NCBI GenBank assembly: GCA_037974665.1
Contig: CM075768.1
Coordinates: forward strand, 14,809,001 to 14,873,000
Direction: 5' to 3'
Source of the DNA: Ehretia macrophylla
Taxonomy: Eukaryota; Streptophyta; Magnoliopsida; Boraginales; Ehretiaceae
DNA length: 64,000 bases
A program made the translations under genes and the position numbers. The notes below the pieces were generated by a model. It was not told the DNA's origin. It saw only the letters and a program-made list of their open reading frames with translations, and searched no databases. Of this stretch, positions 32,919-45,359 are shown one piece after another (positions within the stretch are counted from its first letter, which is position 1; the number at the start of each line of letters is the position of its first letter).

Positions 32919-33395
32919 TAAGACTCATTTTTTATATGATCATTTATATGACTTAATTTATCTTTAAAATATATGTAATATTAGTGGGCAGATTTGTTAA
33001 AAGCATTCTTACAAGAAGCACGATGGAGTTACAACAAGTACACACCAACTTTTGATGAATATCTCAATAATGCGTGGGTTTCAGTATCGGGTGCTGTATG
33101 TTTGGTACATGCATACATTTTAGTAACTGAAAATATCACAAAGGAGGCTATAGATTGTTTAGAGAATTACAACAGCCTCTTGCGTTGGCCGTGTATAATT
33201 TTTCATCTTTCTAATGATTTGGCATCTGCAAAGGTAAGCCAAGAATATCTCCCTTTAGCCTTCTTGTTTTACTTGACATATTAGTCTTTGAAAACCATGA
33301 AATTGTCCTGAATTTTATTTCAAAATTGCAAATTGACACTTCGATTGAGACAGTTAGGAGGGATAGCTTTTGCAAATAGCAAAAAGTAAATTGCA

Positions 33396-33471
33396 TAGTT
33401 TGAAAATATAAGGGGATTGAGTCTACATGTTATGAAGAAAAAAAGCTTAAAAAATCTTCTTTTTCTGTAAA
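33396..33471 (+). repeat. direct repeat in TPS1 intron 6, copy 1
   Basis: TAGTTTGAAAATATAAGGGG and the following roughly 55 bp recur at 36653-36724 with a few changes. Confidence 0.8.
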
Positions 33472-33490
33472 AAAATCTTTAGTCCCCTAT

Positions 33491-36430
33491 CACTACAAAA
33501 AATGTTGGTATTCCCGGCACTGTTTCCCGGCAATTGAAGGTAGGGCCAGCGGAAAGGCTATGCTTTAACGGCAGTAATTTATAAATGCTTTGAAAGTTAT
33601 TTACATCAACGTTTACAAGATCACCTGCCTTGATAATTTATTTTTCACTACGGTTAATACTAAATGCCGGAAAACGTACTTTTTTCGGCGCTTTCAACAA
33701 AATGCCTTTATTGAACTTCAATTTTTATGGGCGTTTATTCAAAATTAGCAAGAAAATTGGATCTTCTATGGCATTTACTATTAAATGCCGTGAAAATCTC
33801 CTTTTAAACGGCACTTATCGACATACGCCGATAAAATGTCTTGCTTGATGATTTTTTTTCATGCCAGTTAAAAATAAACTCTGAAGAAACATTTATTTTA
33901 CGGCGATCTTAATTAAATGCCTTTATTGAACTTTTTTGTTTAACGGCGTTTCAAAAACACCGATAAAACTTGATTTTCAACGGTAAAACGCCAAAAAAAT
34001 AAGTGTGGGATTCGAAACTAGGACCTTACAAATCTTAAACTAACGCGAAACCACTAAAGCAAAGAACTAATAGCTACTAGCATTTTGCAGCTTTAAATAT
34101 CACTACATACTGCGGCCTTTCTTTTCCCAAAAGTATTAAACCCCACCAACGCTGATTTCATTTCTCAGACTATTCACTCTCTCTTCGAGCTTCTCTATCG
34201 TCTCTCGACACCTCCGCGGTAATCATCAACCATAAGCATGTAATCGCCGATCAATTGTAAGCCTATAATTGCCGGTCACCGTAAGCTTCTAATCTCCGAT
34301 CAATATATACATATTTTTCTATCTGTATATATGAGTGTGTATGTGTGTTAAGTGTGAGTAAAGCCTGTTCTCCGCTTATTTTTCTATATATATAAATATT
34401 TATATTAATCGTTGATGCTTCTAAATATTATTAATTAATTTTTTAATTTCTCAATCGTAAGCAATCATCAGACTGTTCTCCATTTATTTTCGTCATATAA
34501 TTTTCTATATCTATATATGAGTTTGTGTGTGTGTGTGTGTGTGTGTTAAGTGTGAGTGGGAACACACACATACTTGTGTTTAAATATAAATATTTAATTT
34601 GTTTCCTTTGTTTTACTTTCTTTATTTTATTAATTTTTTAGTTTATCAATTATTTTCTTTTACTTTAAATTACTTTAAATTATTGTTAAAGTAATAACCG
34701 AAAGTATGAGCTCGAAAGCTGCAGCAAGATCCGACATATTATGGCTAAAGTTAGTGATATGTCCAAAGGACATACCTATAAAAGAGGAAAACTGCGGAAT
34801 CTAGCAACTTCAAAACGATTTGATCTTTTAGATTGACACATAAAGGCATTTTCCTTACTGTTTTAGTGCATAGATGAAGCTAAATAGTTGAACTAGATGA
34901 AGATAAATTACCTGATTTGTAGTGTTGTTTTAGTGCGTAAATTTCACAAATAGTCCCTATTGTTATCTAATTGTCTCAATTTAGTCCTTATTGTTTTATT
35001 TGTCTCAATTTAATCCTTATTGTTTGCAAAAAAATCCCAATTTCGTCCCTATTGTTTAAAATTTCTCAATTTCATCCTTATTATTCTAAAAAAGTTTCAA
35101 TTTCGTCCTTATTGTATTTAAAAAGTTTCAATTTCGTCCTTATTATTTTCTTAAAGTTTCAAATTTGTCCATATTATTCAAGGAATAAATTAAAATTTTC
35201 TGAGAAACAATAGGGACGAATTTGAAATTTTTTGAAAATAATAAGGACGAAACTGAAACTTTTGGCAAACATTAAGGATGAAATTGAAAAACTTTAAACA
35301 ATAGGGATGAAATTGAAATTTTTGAAAAAATAATAGGGACTAAATTGAGACATTTTAAACAATAGGGACCAAACTAAATTTTTTTGCAAACAATAGGGAC
35401 TAAATATGAGATTTTCCCTAAATTTGTAGTGCTAGTGCTACTGGTATCATTGTATTGTATCTTGAGAATCTGTTTCGTTGATTTTTCATCTTACTAAAAT
35501 GATATCTTCTTAGGTAAAGGAATGGGTAAATCAAAGAATGTATTGTATACTGTTTCAAAGAGAAGCCTCCATGATGAAGGCTCACCACCCGAAGCAGAAA
35601 GTTCAAATGCAAAAAGAAAGAGAGGTCCAACGAAATGCATGCATAGAAGGCCTACCTCCAGACATAACAACACCTCTAGATCTCCATTTTAATAGCTTTA
35701 TCTATTTTAAAACTTCAAAAGGAAACCCTTAGGTCAGGATGAAGCCGAGTGGCAACACTTGGTTAGATATTTTATGTCACCAATAGGACAGGTGATGACT
35801 TTTTTTCACACTTCATATGTCTTTTGTTCTTTCATTTATCATACATTACACTTATACTACAGAAATGTCATACACAAGGAAAAAAGAGTTGTTTGCTTCC
35901 GAAGTTGCTGCACTCTTCATATGTCGCTTCATACTTTTTTTGTTATGATATGCTCATGGATAAATTGATTAAGCAGTTTGGATGTTGCCCTGCAAATTCC
36001 TACTTCGTTTCATTTGCAAGACAAGATGTTGGAGAATATCCTTAAGTAAGTGAATCACAAAATTGTTAATGCACAGTTTTATCTTTGCACGTTGTGTAGA
36101 GTGAAAAGAACGTAGTTATGGTTTCACTTTCACCAGTACAGCTCCCCATTTTTTATAATTTAGAAGTGGAATTTCATTTCAGTATGCAAACTATTCTCTG
36201 ATAATTGACTTTCTAGGGTTCTGAAGAATGAAAATGCCCAAAGGAAATCTAAATACCATAATTACAGATTTTGAAGAATTTGAAGCTAAGGTTGCATGCT
36301 CATTTTATTGACTTGAATTTAGCTGGAATTCCTCTTTGAAGGGGTACAACTTAGGCTTAGATGACAAATTTTAGCATATGGATCTAAATTTTGACATTAT
36401 ATCTTTCAACTTTTTCTTTTTTATTGTTCT
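33491..36430 (+). mobile_element. CACTA (En/Spm)-like remnant in TPS1 intron 6
   Basis: Starts with the canonical terminus CACTACAAAAAATG at 33491. It continues with a subterminal zone of short, mixed-orientation CGGCA/ACGGC motifs (about 33515-33990). The interior has three tandem units of about 25 bp (about 34230-34310, around ATCGCCGATCAATTGTAAG). An ORF fragment at about 35521-35697 (GKSKNVLYTVSKRS, then KRKRGPTKCMHRRP), followed by FNSF and GQDEAEWQHLVRYF in another frame, resembles the Ptta/En-Spm plant transposase family. No right end (TAGTG with matching 3-bp TSD) was found, so the end coordinate is approximate. A fold-back element is inserted at 34925-35421. Confidence 0.6.
34925..35421. 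mobile_element. fold-back MITE, nearly perfect palindrome of ~30-bp units
   Basis: The left half (to about 35175) repeats phrases like CAATTTCGTCCTTATTGT. The right half (from about 35190) repeats their reverse complement (ACAATAGGGACGAAATTG type). ATTTGTAGTG at 34915-34924 and 35422-35431 is a probable 10-bp TSD. Same family as the element at 27620. Confidence 0.75.
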
Positions 36431-36436
36431 TTTGGT

Positions 36437-36652
36437 GAATTTCTATCAATAAATACTCCATCTATGTGGGAGTATTCAGGTACATTTTTAAAATTACAGG
36501 TGAATATTCAGTTACATGTTTAAAATATAGGAGGTAATCAGTTTATTTATAAAACAGTGGAAGGGTATTCAGCTATATTTTTATAACACATGGGAGTAGC
36601 ATTTTATTTATAAAATACATGTAGGTGTTAAATCGTTTACTCTAGTTTGAAA
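36437..36652. repeat. partial copy of the intron-4 minisatellite element
   Basis: Units of the 'TATTCAGCTA...TTTATAAAA' type, ending AAATCGTTTACTC, which matches the terminus of the element at 31832-32654. The other end is missing. Confidence 0.65.
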
Positions 36653-36724
36653 ACATAAGGGGATTGATTCTACATGTTATGAAGAAAGAAAAAACTTAAA
36701 AAAATCTTTATTTTCTGTAAAAAT
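36653..36724 (+). repeat. direct repeat in TPS1 intron 6, copy 2
   Basis: Second copy of 33396-33471; both reach TTTTCTGTAAAAA. Confidence 0.8.
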
Positions 36725-37015
36725 AAATAAAAAATTGTAATATTGTTATATCTATATGTATTGATGTTGTTGATTTTGGTGTTATTGTTGTTGTTGTTGT
36801 TGTTATTCTGATTACAGTTATTAGAGCTGCTAGTACTACTAATATTTTTATAGTTGTTACTTATTATTATCACCATTCTTGTGTTACTTTATGTAGAGGC
36901 TGAAATAGAGACAGGTGAAACTATAAATGCAATATCATGTTATATGCATGACACGGGTCATTCAGAGGAGATAGCTCGTCAACACATGAACAAATTGATT
37001 GATGATAGCTGGAAG

Positions 37016-37243
37016 TGTAAAACTTTAGAAATAGAGAGAAAAATATCTAAAACATATTATTGCTCAACCGTAATTGCTTTACATTTTAGTCTATTTATAT
37101 CAGTCTACCTTTACATCACATGGTCAAATACAGCTGTACCCAACTCATACCTAACCGACTTAGCTTTAAGCTATCTAGATGAGTTGTCATCTTCTAGAAG
37201 ACTTCTTGAGCTCTTTTGATCAATTGGTACTGATAGCTTATCA
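37016..37243 (-). mobile_element. 3' LTR of the copia element
   Basis: Left LTR on the + strand, running TGTAAAACTTTAG to GATAGCTTATCA. On the element's own strand it begins TGATAAGC and ends TTTTACA. The purine tract GCGGGAGGA (37244-37252, - strand) precedes it. Confidence 0.95.
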
Positions 37244-40200
37244 TCCTCCCGCAAGTTGAGCTGCGAGGAGCAAAAAGGAAGCTTGTGTCGCAGAAATTGA
37301 AACTTGTCCACGGGTAAGGGCTTTGTGAAGATATCAGCTGTCTGTTGAGTAGTTGGAATATGTGCGAGACTGAGAAATTTGCCTGCTACAAGCTCACGAA
37401 TGAAGTGATAGTCAAGGGCTATGTGTTTGGTCCTGTTATGAAAAACAGGATTAGAAGCAAGTGCAATAGCAAAAATATTATCACACCATAGCTTTGGACA
37501 TGGACTAGAAACCGATAAGTCTTTGAGTACAAAACTTAGCCAGCGTAATTCAGCAACGGTATAGGCAAGAGATCTGTATTCCACTTCAGTCGAAGAGCGC
37601 GAAACTGTGGGATGTTTCTTTTTACACCAGGAAACCAGATTGTCACCCAGAAAAACATAGAAACCAGTTGTTGACCTTCGATCGGGTATGCTACTTGCCC
37701 AGTCAGAATCGAAAAAGGCTTGCAGAGTCAGTGTGGTAGGGCGAAACTGCAGTCCATGATGTATAGTACCTTGTACATAGCGCAGCAATCTTTTTAACGT
37801 GGCAAAATTATTTTGTGTCGGACTGTGCATTTGTTGACAGACACTATCCACTGCAAATTGAATATCTGGGCGTGTGAGAGTTAAGTATTGCATAGCCCCG
37901 ACAATGCTTCTGAAAAATGTTGGATCAGCATAAAGAGTATCACCATCTGCACAGTGTGAATTATGAGTTGCAGGTGTGGCTATCGGCTTGCAACTAATCA
38001 TCCCTGCTTTTTTGAGAAGATCTGCAACATATTTTGATTGGTGAATGAGGATGCCATCTGCATTGTACTCAACTTCTAGACCAAGAATATATGACAATTT
38101 ACCCAAATCTTTCATTGCAAAATTGTTGCTCATAGCCTGTATAAGTGTTTGAATCACTGTAGTAGAATTTCCTGTCACCAAAATATCATCGACATAGACA
38201 AGTACAATGACAGTAACTTGAGCTGTGGTGTTAACAAATAAAGAGTTATCGGCTTTGCTGCAAACAAATCCTTGTTCCATAAGAAACTTAGACAGTAGCT
38301 GATACCACGTTCTAGGTGCCTGTTTAAGGCCATATATAGACTTGTGTAATCTGTAAACATGTTTTGGATATTAAGGATCTACAAAACCTTGCGGTTGCTG
38401 CATATAGACCTTCTCTTGGAGTGTACCATGAAGAAAAGCATTAGATACATCCAATTGTTTTATGTTCCAGCCATAAGTCAAAGCAATTGTAAGCACAAGT
38501 CTCACTGTTTGAATTTTAACAACTGGACTAAATGTTTCAGAGTAATCCAAGCCAAAAGATTGATGGAAGCCTTTTGCAACTAAGCGTGCTTTGTATCTTG
38601 CTATAGCTCCATTTGCATTCCTTTTAATCTTGTACACCTATTTACACACAATGGGCTGCCTTGTCTCAGGAAGAGGCACTAAAGACCATGTTTTCTGGGC
38701 AATTAAGGCATTGAACTCTTCTTGCATAGCTTGCTGCCAATGTACATTTTTAGAAGCTTCTTTATAGGAGGTAGGTTCAATAGTTCGGGAAATAAGATTA
38801 ATATTGTTAAGATGGAAAAGCCGAGGCTTAAGTGATCTTGTTTTTGATCGAGTTACCATAGGATGTGGAGGCGACACATGAGTAGAAGCTGTAGGAACAG
38901 TGCCTGCAGTAGGAAATTGTATATCTACAGAGGTTGGTTGTGACGAGGAGGGTATATTGGTTGAGTCAGAAGAAGCTGGTGATTGTATAGGAGAATGACA
39001 TGGAGTAGGGTCAAGTGTAGAGGACTCCGAAGGCACTGCATGGGAAAAAACAATTTGGGACTGAGATATTGAAGTAGAAGTTGAAGGGAATATAGGAAGA
39101 ATTGGTGACAGAGAAGACTCAGTGATCGATTTATATGTTCTATAAGGGAAGACATGTTCAAAAAAATGAACATGCCTGGATAGGAAGACTTGTTTTGTCT
39201 AAAGACTATAGCATCGATAACCTTTGGTGGTGGAAGAATATCCTAAAAACAAACAGGGTGTTGATCGGGGTTCTAATTTATGCTTAGAATATGGCCTTAA
39301 CCACGGGAAACAAAGACTACCAAATACTCTTAATTGAGTATAGTCTGGTACTTTGGCATATAAACACTCATATGGAGATTTATTTTGCAGTAAATGTTTG
39401 GGGAGTCGATTAAGTAAGTAATTTGCAGTGGCTAGGGCTTCTAGCCAAAAAGTGTTTGGGAGTTTTGCTTGATGTAACAGGGCTAACACAGTCTCTATGA
39501 GATGCATGTGTTTTCTTTCAGCCTTGCCATTTTGTTCGGGTGTGTATGGGCAGGAGGTCTGATGAATGATCCCTTTAGTTTGTAAAAACTGGGCAAATTT
39601 AACATTTACAAACTCTGAGCCATTATCAGTCCTTAGAATTTTTAGTTGAGCTTGAAACTAAGTTATAATCATTGAGTGAAAAACAAGAAATGTAGAGAAA
39701 ACATCAACTTTAGACTTCAAAGGATACAACCAAGAATATTTTGTAAAATCATCTACAAACAAAACATAATATCTATAACTACTAAATGAGGGAACACCAG
39801 TAGGTCCCCAAACATCAGAATGTACTAAAGAAAATGGAGCAGTGGTGATAGACTCAGACAACTGAAAGGGTAGTTTGTGTACTTTGGCAATAGAACATGA
39901 CTCACAGACAGAGCCAGATTTATTTTGACTAATTGGAAGAATAGCTTGAAGCTGCTACAGAGCTTTAGGATTGGGGTGTCCAAGCCTTTGATGCCATACA
40001 GTAGCAGGAATAGTAGTAGTGACTGAACTGTAGCAACGATGAGTAGTTGATGATGTAGTGTGCAGTGAGGAAGCAGAAGAAGGCAGACAGTAAAGGCCAT
40101 TGTTACAGGGGCCCCTATACTTGACCTGACGAGTGAGGTTGTCCAAAATGAGGACCTCCTTGTCATTAAAGAGTAAAGTAGAGTTATTATCATGTGCAAA

Positions 40201-41281
40201 CTGGTAAACAGATCGTAGATTGGAAGAGATGCTAGGGACATGCAATACATTGTTCAAGCTAAAAGAACTAAAAGGAGTAAAGAGTGTACCATGGCCAGTA
40301 TGAGCTATGGGAAAAGTATTGCCATTTCCAACAGAAACACAGTCACCTCCTTCATAGGGATAATAGGAAGAGAGAAAGGCAAGGTCACCTGTAACGTGTG
40401 AATTAGCTCCACTGTCCAAATACCAGGTGGATTGCTCAGCGGATGTCGATGTGGAGGCTCCAGTCTGTGCAGTGAGAGCTTGTTTATTTGCTTTTGGACT
40501 AACATAGTTCACTCCATCAAAACAATGACAGCAATCTAGTGCTTGATGATTCGGCTTCTCGCAGATTTGACAATAGATTTTAGCTTCTGAATTTGTCGGC
40601 TTCATTTGTGCCTGATGTGATTGACTTTGGTTGCTATTATATCCAGAATTGCCTCTGTTTCCTTGACCACCTCTATTGTTAGAATTACGACCGCGACCTC
40701 GATAAGTGTTATTATTGCCATTAGTTCTTTGTGTGTTTAGCGCAGTATGAACATCCAATAAGGCTGGATCTGAAATAGTAAGTTTTTGAAAACGTTTCAG
40801 ATGAAGTTCTTCTGTAATCAATAGATTTGCAAGCTCAACCACACTTAGCGATTCTCTGATAACACGAATTGAGGCTTTGATAGTATCAAACTCTGCAGGT
40901 AATCCATTGAGAATGTATAGCACCAGATCATCATCACTGACTATTTTAGACACAGCTGCAAGACTATCAACAATATGCTTAACATCATAGACATGTTTTG
41001 AGGTGTTCATCAACAATATACCATTGTTCATAGGCTGAATTCGCAACTTTTTCACCAACTGCATTGGTAATCTGCGTTGGAGGACACGTTTTAGTGCCGA
41101 GCAGATAATCCAATAGCTGATTTGCACGAAAAATTGTGCGAATTTGAGCTCTCCACAGCTGATAATTGGTGTTATCAAGCTTGATTTGAACAAGTGAGTT
41201 GAGATTTTGAAGTAGACGACGAAGATTAGCCGGTAGTTCAGTTGTGTCATCAGCAGCCGTTGTCGAAGCTTCAGCGGCCAT
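37171..41281 (-). pseudogene. copia gag-pol polyprotein (frameshifted)
   Basis: The gag start is likely the ATG at 41279-41281 (MAAEASTTAADDT). Domains follow in copia order: gag, with NYQLWRAQI and a knuckle beginning CQICEKPNHQALDC; protease WYLDSGANSHVTG; gag-pre-integrase ending WHQRLGHPNPKAL; integrase with HSDVWGPTGVPS and YYVLFVDDFTKYSWLYPL; RT with [15 protein letters not shown] and YVDD (38185-38196); RNase H with FFDSDWASSIPDRRSTTGF and RTKHIALDYHFIRELV. Frame changes occur near 40985-41010 (gag), 39955 (integrase start), about 39658, 39199, 38638 and near 38280-38370. It is therefore inactive. Copia lineage was not assigned. Confidence 0.9.
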
Positions 41282-41355
41282 GGTTGAAACTCGGAGATGC
41301 AGCAATGGCAGAAAAAGAATCAGGATCTGATTGAGAGAAGAGAGTATTCTTCAAT

Positions 41356-41369
41356 GGCTCTCGATACCA
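41356..41369 (-). promoter_or_regulatory. primer binding site (tRNA-iMet type)
   Basis: On the - strand TGGTATCGAGAGCC directly follows the 5' LTR. It is close to the plant copia initiator-Met PBS (TGGTATCAGAGC), with one extra base. Confidence 0.8.
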
Positions 41370-41597
41370 TGTAAAACTTTAGAAATAAAGAGAAAAATAT
41401 CTAAAACATTTTATTGCTCAATTGTAAGTGCTTTACATTTTAGTCTATTTATATCAGTCTACCTTTACATCACATGGTCAAATACAGCTGTACTTAACTC
41501 ATACCTAACCGACTTAGCTCTAAGCTATCTAGATGAGCTGTCATCTTCTAGAAGACTTCTTGAGCTCTTTTGATCAATTGGTACTGATAGCTTATCA
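41370..41597 (-). mobile_element. 5' LTR of the copia element
   Basis: Same ends and length as the left LTR, with about nine substitutions between them, mostly transitions. Confidence 0.95.
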
Positions 41598-41830
41598 GGA
41601 AGAAGATGAATGAAGAGTTGGTGCGCTATCCATATTTCGAAAGCTCTTTTAAAGAGATGGCAATTAATCTTGCTCGAATTGTTCAAACCCAATATCAACA
41701 TGGAGATGCTCATAGTGCTCCAGATATTAGGGCAAGAAATCGAGTTTTTTCAGTCCTATTTGAACCAATTCAGTTTATGGAAGGAGAAAAAGTTGAGTTA
41801 GAAAAAGAAAAATTAATAGCCTCTTATTAA

Positions 41831-42465
41831 TATATCAATCATTATGAAATTATGTACATATGAGTAGGATATTAATCTTATCCAGTTCAAAGTCTGTATA
41901 GTTAGTGCCAGAGGTGACCCAAATTCCAAGCTTAAGAAGACAAGAGCCCTGGTTTAAATAGAATTACTTGCTATATTGTATAAGTTATATAAGAAAAGAA
42001 AGATATAAACATATATCAATAAGAATCATAAGTTCGTCTCTCTCTCTCCAGCTAATTTTGCTCTCTTTACATTTTATCGTCTTCTATCTCTTTTTTCTTA
42101 TTTTATGACATGTTATCAACACGAAAAGTCTGTATCATTTGTTATTCAATAGAGGTACGAATAGACTAAAGGGGAAAAAAATGCTCTTGATATCATGGTG
42201 TTAGTCTATACCTCAAGTTATAGGAAATTTCCTTTCAACTCTTTATTAATTTCATTTTTCATTCTTTTAGTTTCATAATGTCCGATCATATGAACTATAA
42301 ATTCGTTCTTAGTATATGAAGATATATCAATAGTTATATCACAAACAAAAAGTTTGTTTCTCTTGATAGATTGAGCAATAATACTTCCCATAAACTTTTG
42401 ATATTGAAGTTAATATGGATGCTTTGAATCTTGGAGAATTAATTTAAAGAAAAAAATGATTTGTC
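41831..42465. other. TPS1 3' flank
   Basis: AT-rich sequence after the TPS1 stop. It may include the 3' UTR, but no poly-A signal could be singled out and no gene was seen. Confidence 0.5.
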
Positions 42466-42473
42466 CTTGTAAG

Positions 42474-43637
42474 TAAAGGTAGCATTTAGGCTAGCACGAC
42501 ACAGGTTCAGCTCAGCCCAACACACAAAAATTTAGACTCAATCCAACTCGGTTGATGGTGGGCTCGACTCGACCCAATCTACATTATATATGTGGGTCGA
42601 ACTGGATTATATAATTTTTTACCCAACCCATTTGAGCTCAAGTCCAACTTAGCCCAGCCCAACTTAGGCCTAGCTCGAGCCCAACACAGGCCTAGCTCGA
42701 GTCTAGATAAGGTCCATCTCGAGCCCAACTCAAACCCAACACAAATTAAGCACAATTTGAGTTCACTTGTTGAAAGAAATTAAAATATTATGCTTTATGC
42801 ATGCAATGTAAGTTGTAGTAACTATTTTTTTAAAAACAAACTAACAAGTCCTAATAACTATTTTTTTTTAACAAACTAATAATAAGAAGTAGTAAATTTA
42901 TTTCTTAAGTTAATATTAAATGACTTGTTATCAAATATTTTTTATGATATTGCAAGTTTGCAACTTTAAGTTCCTTCATATTATTTTGTTTTCAAGATTT
43001 TAGATACAATTTTTTTTAATATAATTTTTATAATCGTACATATAATTTTTTCTATAAATACTTAGTAACATAGTGCTTTAGTCACTTAGTATATTCAACT
43101 TTATTTTACTACAAGTCTACAATATTATATATAACTATGTCTATGAATAAGAAAATCTTTCTCGACGATTACATTTGTCAGAGCATTGAAATTATTTTAC
43201 AAACTTTGAAGAACAGGGATATGTAATTTGTAACTATTACTAACTTCAATTTATATTTTGACGTAAATTTAAAACTAGGACACTTGTAAGACACCTTATA
43301 TCTTAAAAACCAAATGTCACAAATTATTTTAATCCTAAAATGGTTATTCAACCACCGCCACTGCTGAGCCCACCACCACTACTAGCAGGTTCAACACCCG
43401 TACAAAGATCATAACAAAATATACAACTTTTGCACTAGCTTTCCTCAAATATTTATGTAATATTTTGTTTTTATGTTTATATCATTAATATACTCTATCT
43501 CATTAACTTGTAGTTTGTTATGTAGTGTTTTATTATTTATGTTAATTATTAATGTTATCAATCAACTTGTATATTATCTCATTAATAGTTAAATTAACTT
43601 TTCTTAAAAAAAGTAAGTTTAAATTTATTTTTTAAAA

Positions 43638-43683
<46 letters not shown>

Positions 43684-43888
43684 GAATACCCTAATCACAA
43701 AAAGATGGGTTGACCCAACCTAGCTCACGACTCGTGGTAGTGAGCTTGTGGGCCGAGCTGGATTCTATATTTTGAGAAATGAGTCCACCCCATCTCAGCC
43801 CACTAAACATTTATACCTGAGCCGGACTTAGTTTTCTCAACTTATGATTTGGTCGGACTGTCCTGAGCTAGCCCAAATGCCACCTTTG
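42474..43888. mobile_element. non-autonomous hAT-like element, 1.4 kb
   Basis: The left end TAAAGGTAGCATTTAGGCTAG mirrors the right end, reversed as CAAAGGTGGCATTTGGGCTAG. Subterminal Pro-type C/G-rich repeats (AGCCCAAC..., GCTCGAG) occur at both ends. The flanking 8-mers CTTGTAAG (42466-42473) and GTTGTAAG (43889-43896) match at 7 of 8. An 8-bp TSD and these ends fit hAT. The interior is AT-rich with a (TA)n run near 43645-43680; no transposase. Confidence 0.75.
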
Positions 43889-43896
43889 GTTGTAAG

Positions 43897-45350
43897 ACCG
43901 CGTTCAAGTAAAAATATTCATTTATCATCATTTTTATAAAGGTTCAAGCATAAATATCACACCATAGTGTATAAATATATCCTTTCGCAAATTTTATGAC
44001 CATCACAAAGTAATAATTTTTAAAAACTCGCAATGAATTGATTCATCAACAAGTGCAAGATTTTAAAATTGAAAGCAAGTATGACTCTACGATATTTAGA
44101 GCTACTTCTTAACTAAGATAATGCAGACAAAAAATTATCATACAAGATATGTGAAAGAAAAGTTTATTTTACTTTTCATGCCTTGAATATGCTTATGCAA
44201 TAGTAATATTGAGAACATAATTCTCAAAAAAACATTCAAGTTGATATCACATCATATGAAAAAATAATAAACTTTTGATAAAACACCATTAATTATTATT
44301 AACGGGCTCAACATTCCTTAAAGTGATCATCTAATTAATATGGATGTAGTTGTTGCGATGGTTGTCACTGTAATAACTCTTCATATTATAGTGGTCATAA
44401 ATATCCCAAATTTTAAGAAGAGTGAAAACAATCAAGTAGAACCAAAAAAAGGGTGAGGATTTTCAAAAAAAATAATCCAAAAATGCATAAACTAGTTGCT
44501 CTAGCCATGCCTAGAAAGGAACTTGAACTCATATTCGTCTCACTCTAATTACCTTGTTGAACCCTCAAAATAACTATATATCTGCATGGACATTAGTCAC
44601 ATAGCATGTATCTAATTAAACACCTTGTTAAATCCCTTATAATAGCTATAGACATAGCCTGAAAGAACATCAAATACATATATGATGTATGTAGATCTCT
44701 ACGAACCTATAATCAAGATTAGAAAGGATCAAGAACTCTTGTTGGACTCTCAAAGTAGCTACATATTTGCATGAATGGACATAATTAGACATATATTGGT
44801 GTATGATAGAGAAGCGTCTGCTGTTGCTTTTCTTTTATTTTTTTTAAAATTCATGTAGTTTACCCGACGCTTTAGCCTTGTCTAGAGCGGCAGGTAGAGT
44901 GTCTATCTTTTTTTTTATTTCCCCCTCAACAAATATATAACCATATTTTTTCACATCCATGACAAAATAAACATATACACTAACGTAGATAAACTTTCAA
45001 ATATTTGAAATATTTACATAAAAGGTTCCAAAATAAAAGAAGATATTCATAATCTATAGAACAAATATATATATAACCTTGTTATAATGTAGAGAAACTT
45101 TTAATTTTTAAAGATATGATTAAATCCAAAAATTATATCCACAATCTTAGATTACATAGAAGTTCCAAAACAAATAAAAGAGATGTCCATCACCTAAACA
45201 TTATACAAAGAATCCTTGATAGCACTTGGCAACTCCTTCAATCTGATAACATGCCAACGATTTGTAAACAAACTCCGACATGTACAACTTTAGCTGACGC
45301 CTATATGTAGACACTCACTAGAATGATATCTATTTATATAATTTTCGATG
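43897..45350. other. AT-rich spacer
   Basis: No gene or element with defined ends was recognised. Confidence 0.5.
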
Positions 45351-45359
45351 TTTCTTTAA

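Larger units (their letters stand above)
37016..41597 (-). mobile_element. Ty1/copia LTR retrotransposon inserted in TPS1 exon 7
   Basis: Two 228-bp LTRs bound it. The 5-bp TSD GGAAG lies at 37011-37015 and 41598-41602, both inside the TPS1 exon-7 reading frame. It is transcribed on the - strand, with PBS beside the right LTR and polypurine tract beside the left. By eye the LTRs differ at about 9 of 228 positions, so the insertion is not very recent. Gag-pol is frameshifted. At 4.58 kb it is near the usual size for a compact plant copia element. Confidence 0.96.

Noticed and set aside
34915-35431. TTTGTAGTG at 34916-34924 and 35423-35431 as the right end of the CACTA element
   Set aside because: Both copies are better explained as the target duplication of the fold-back element between them, and neither has the 3-bp flank expected from the left end.
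42592-42783. Plus-strand ORF with repeated NPTQ/AQPN residues
   Set aside because: It translates the C-rich subterminal repeats of the hAT-like element.
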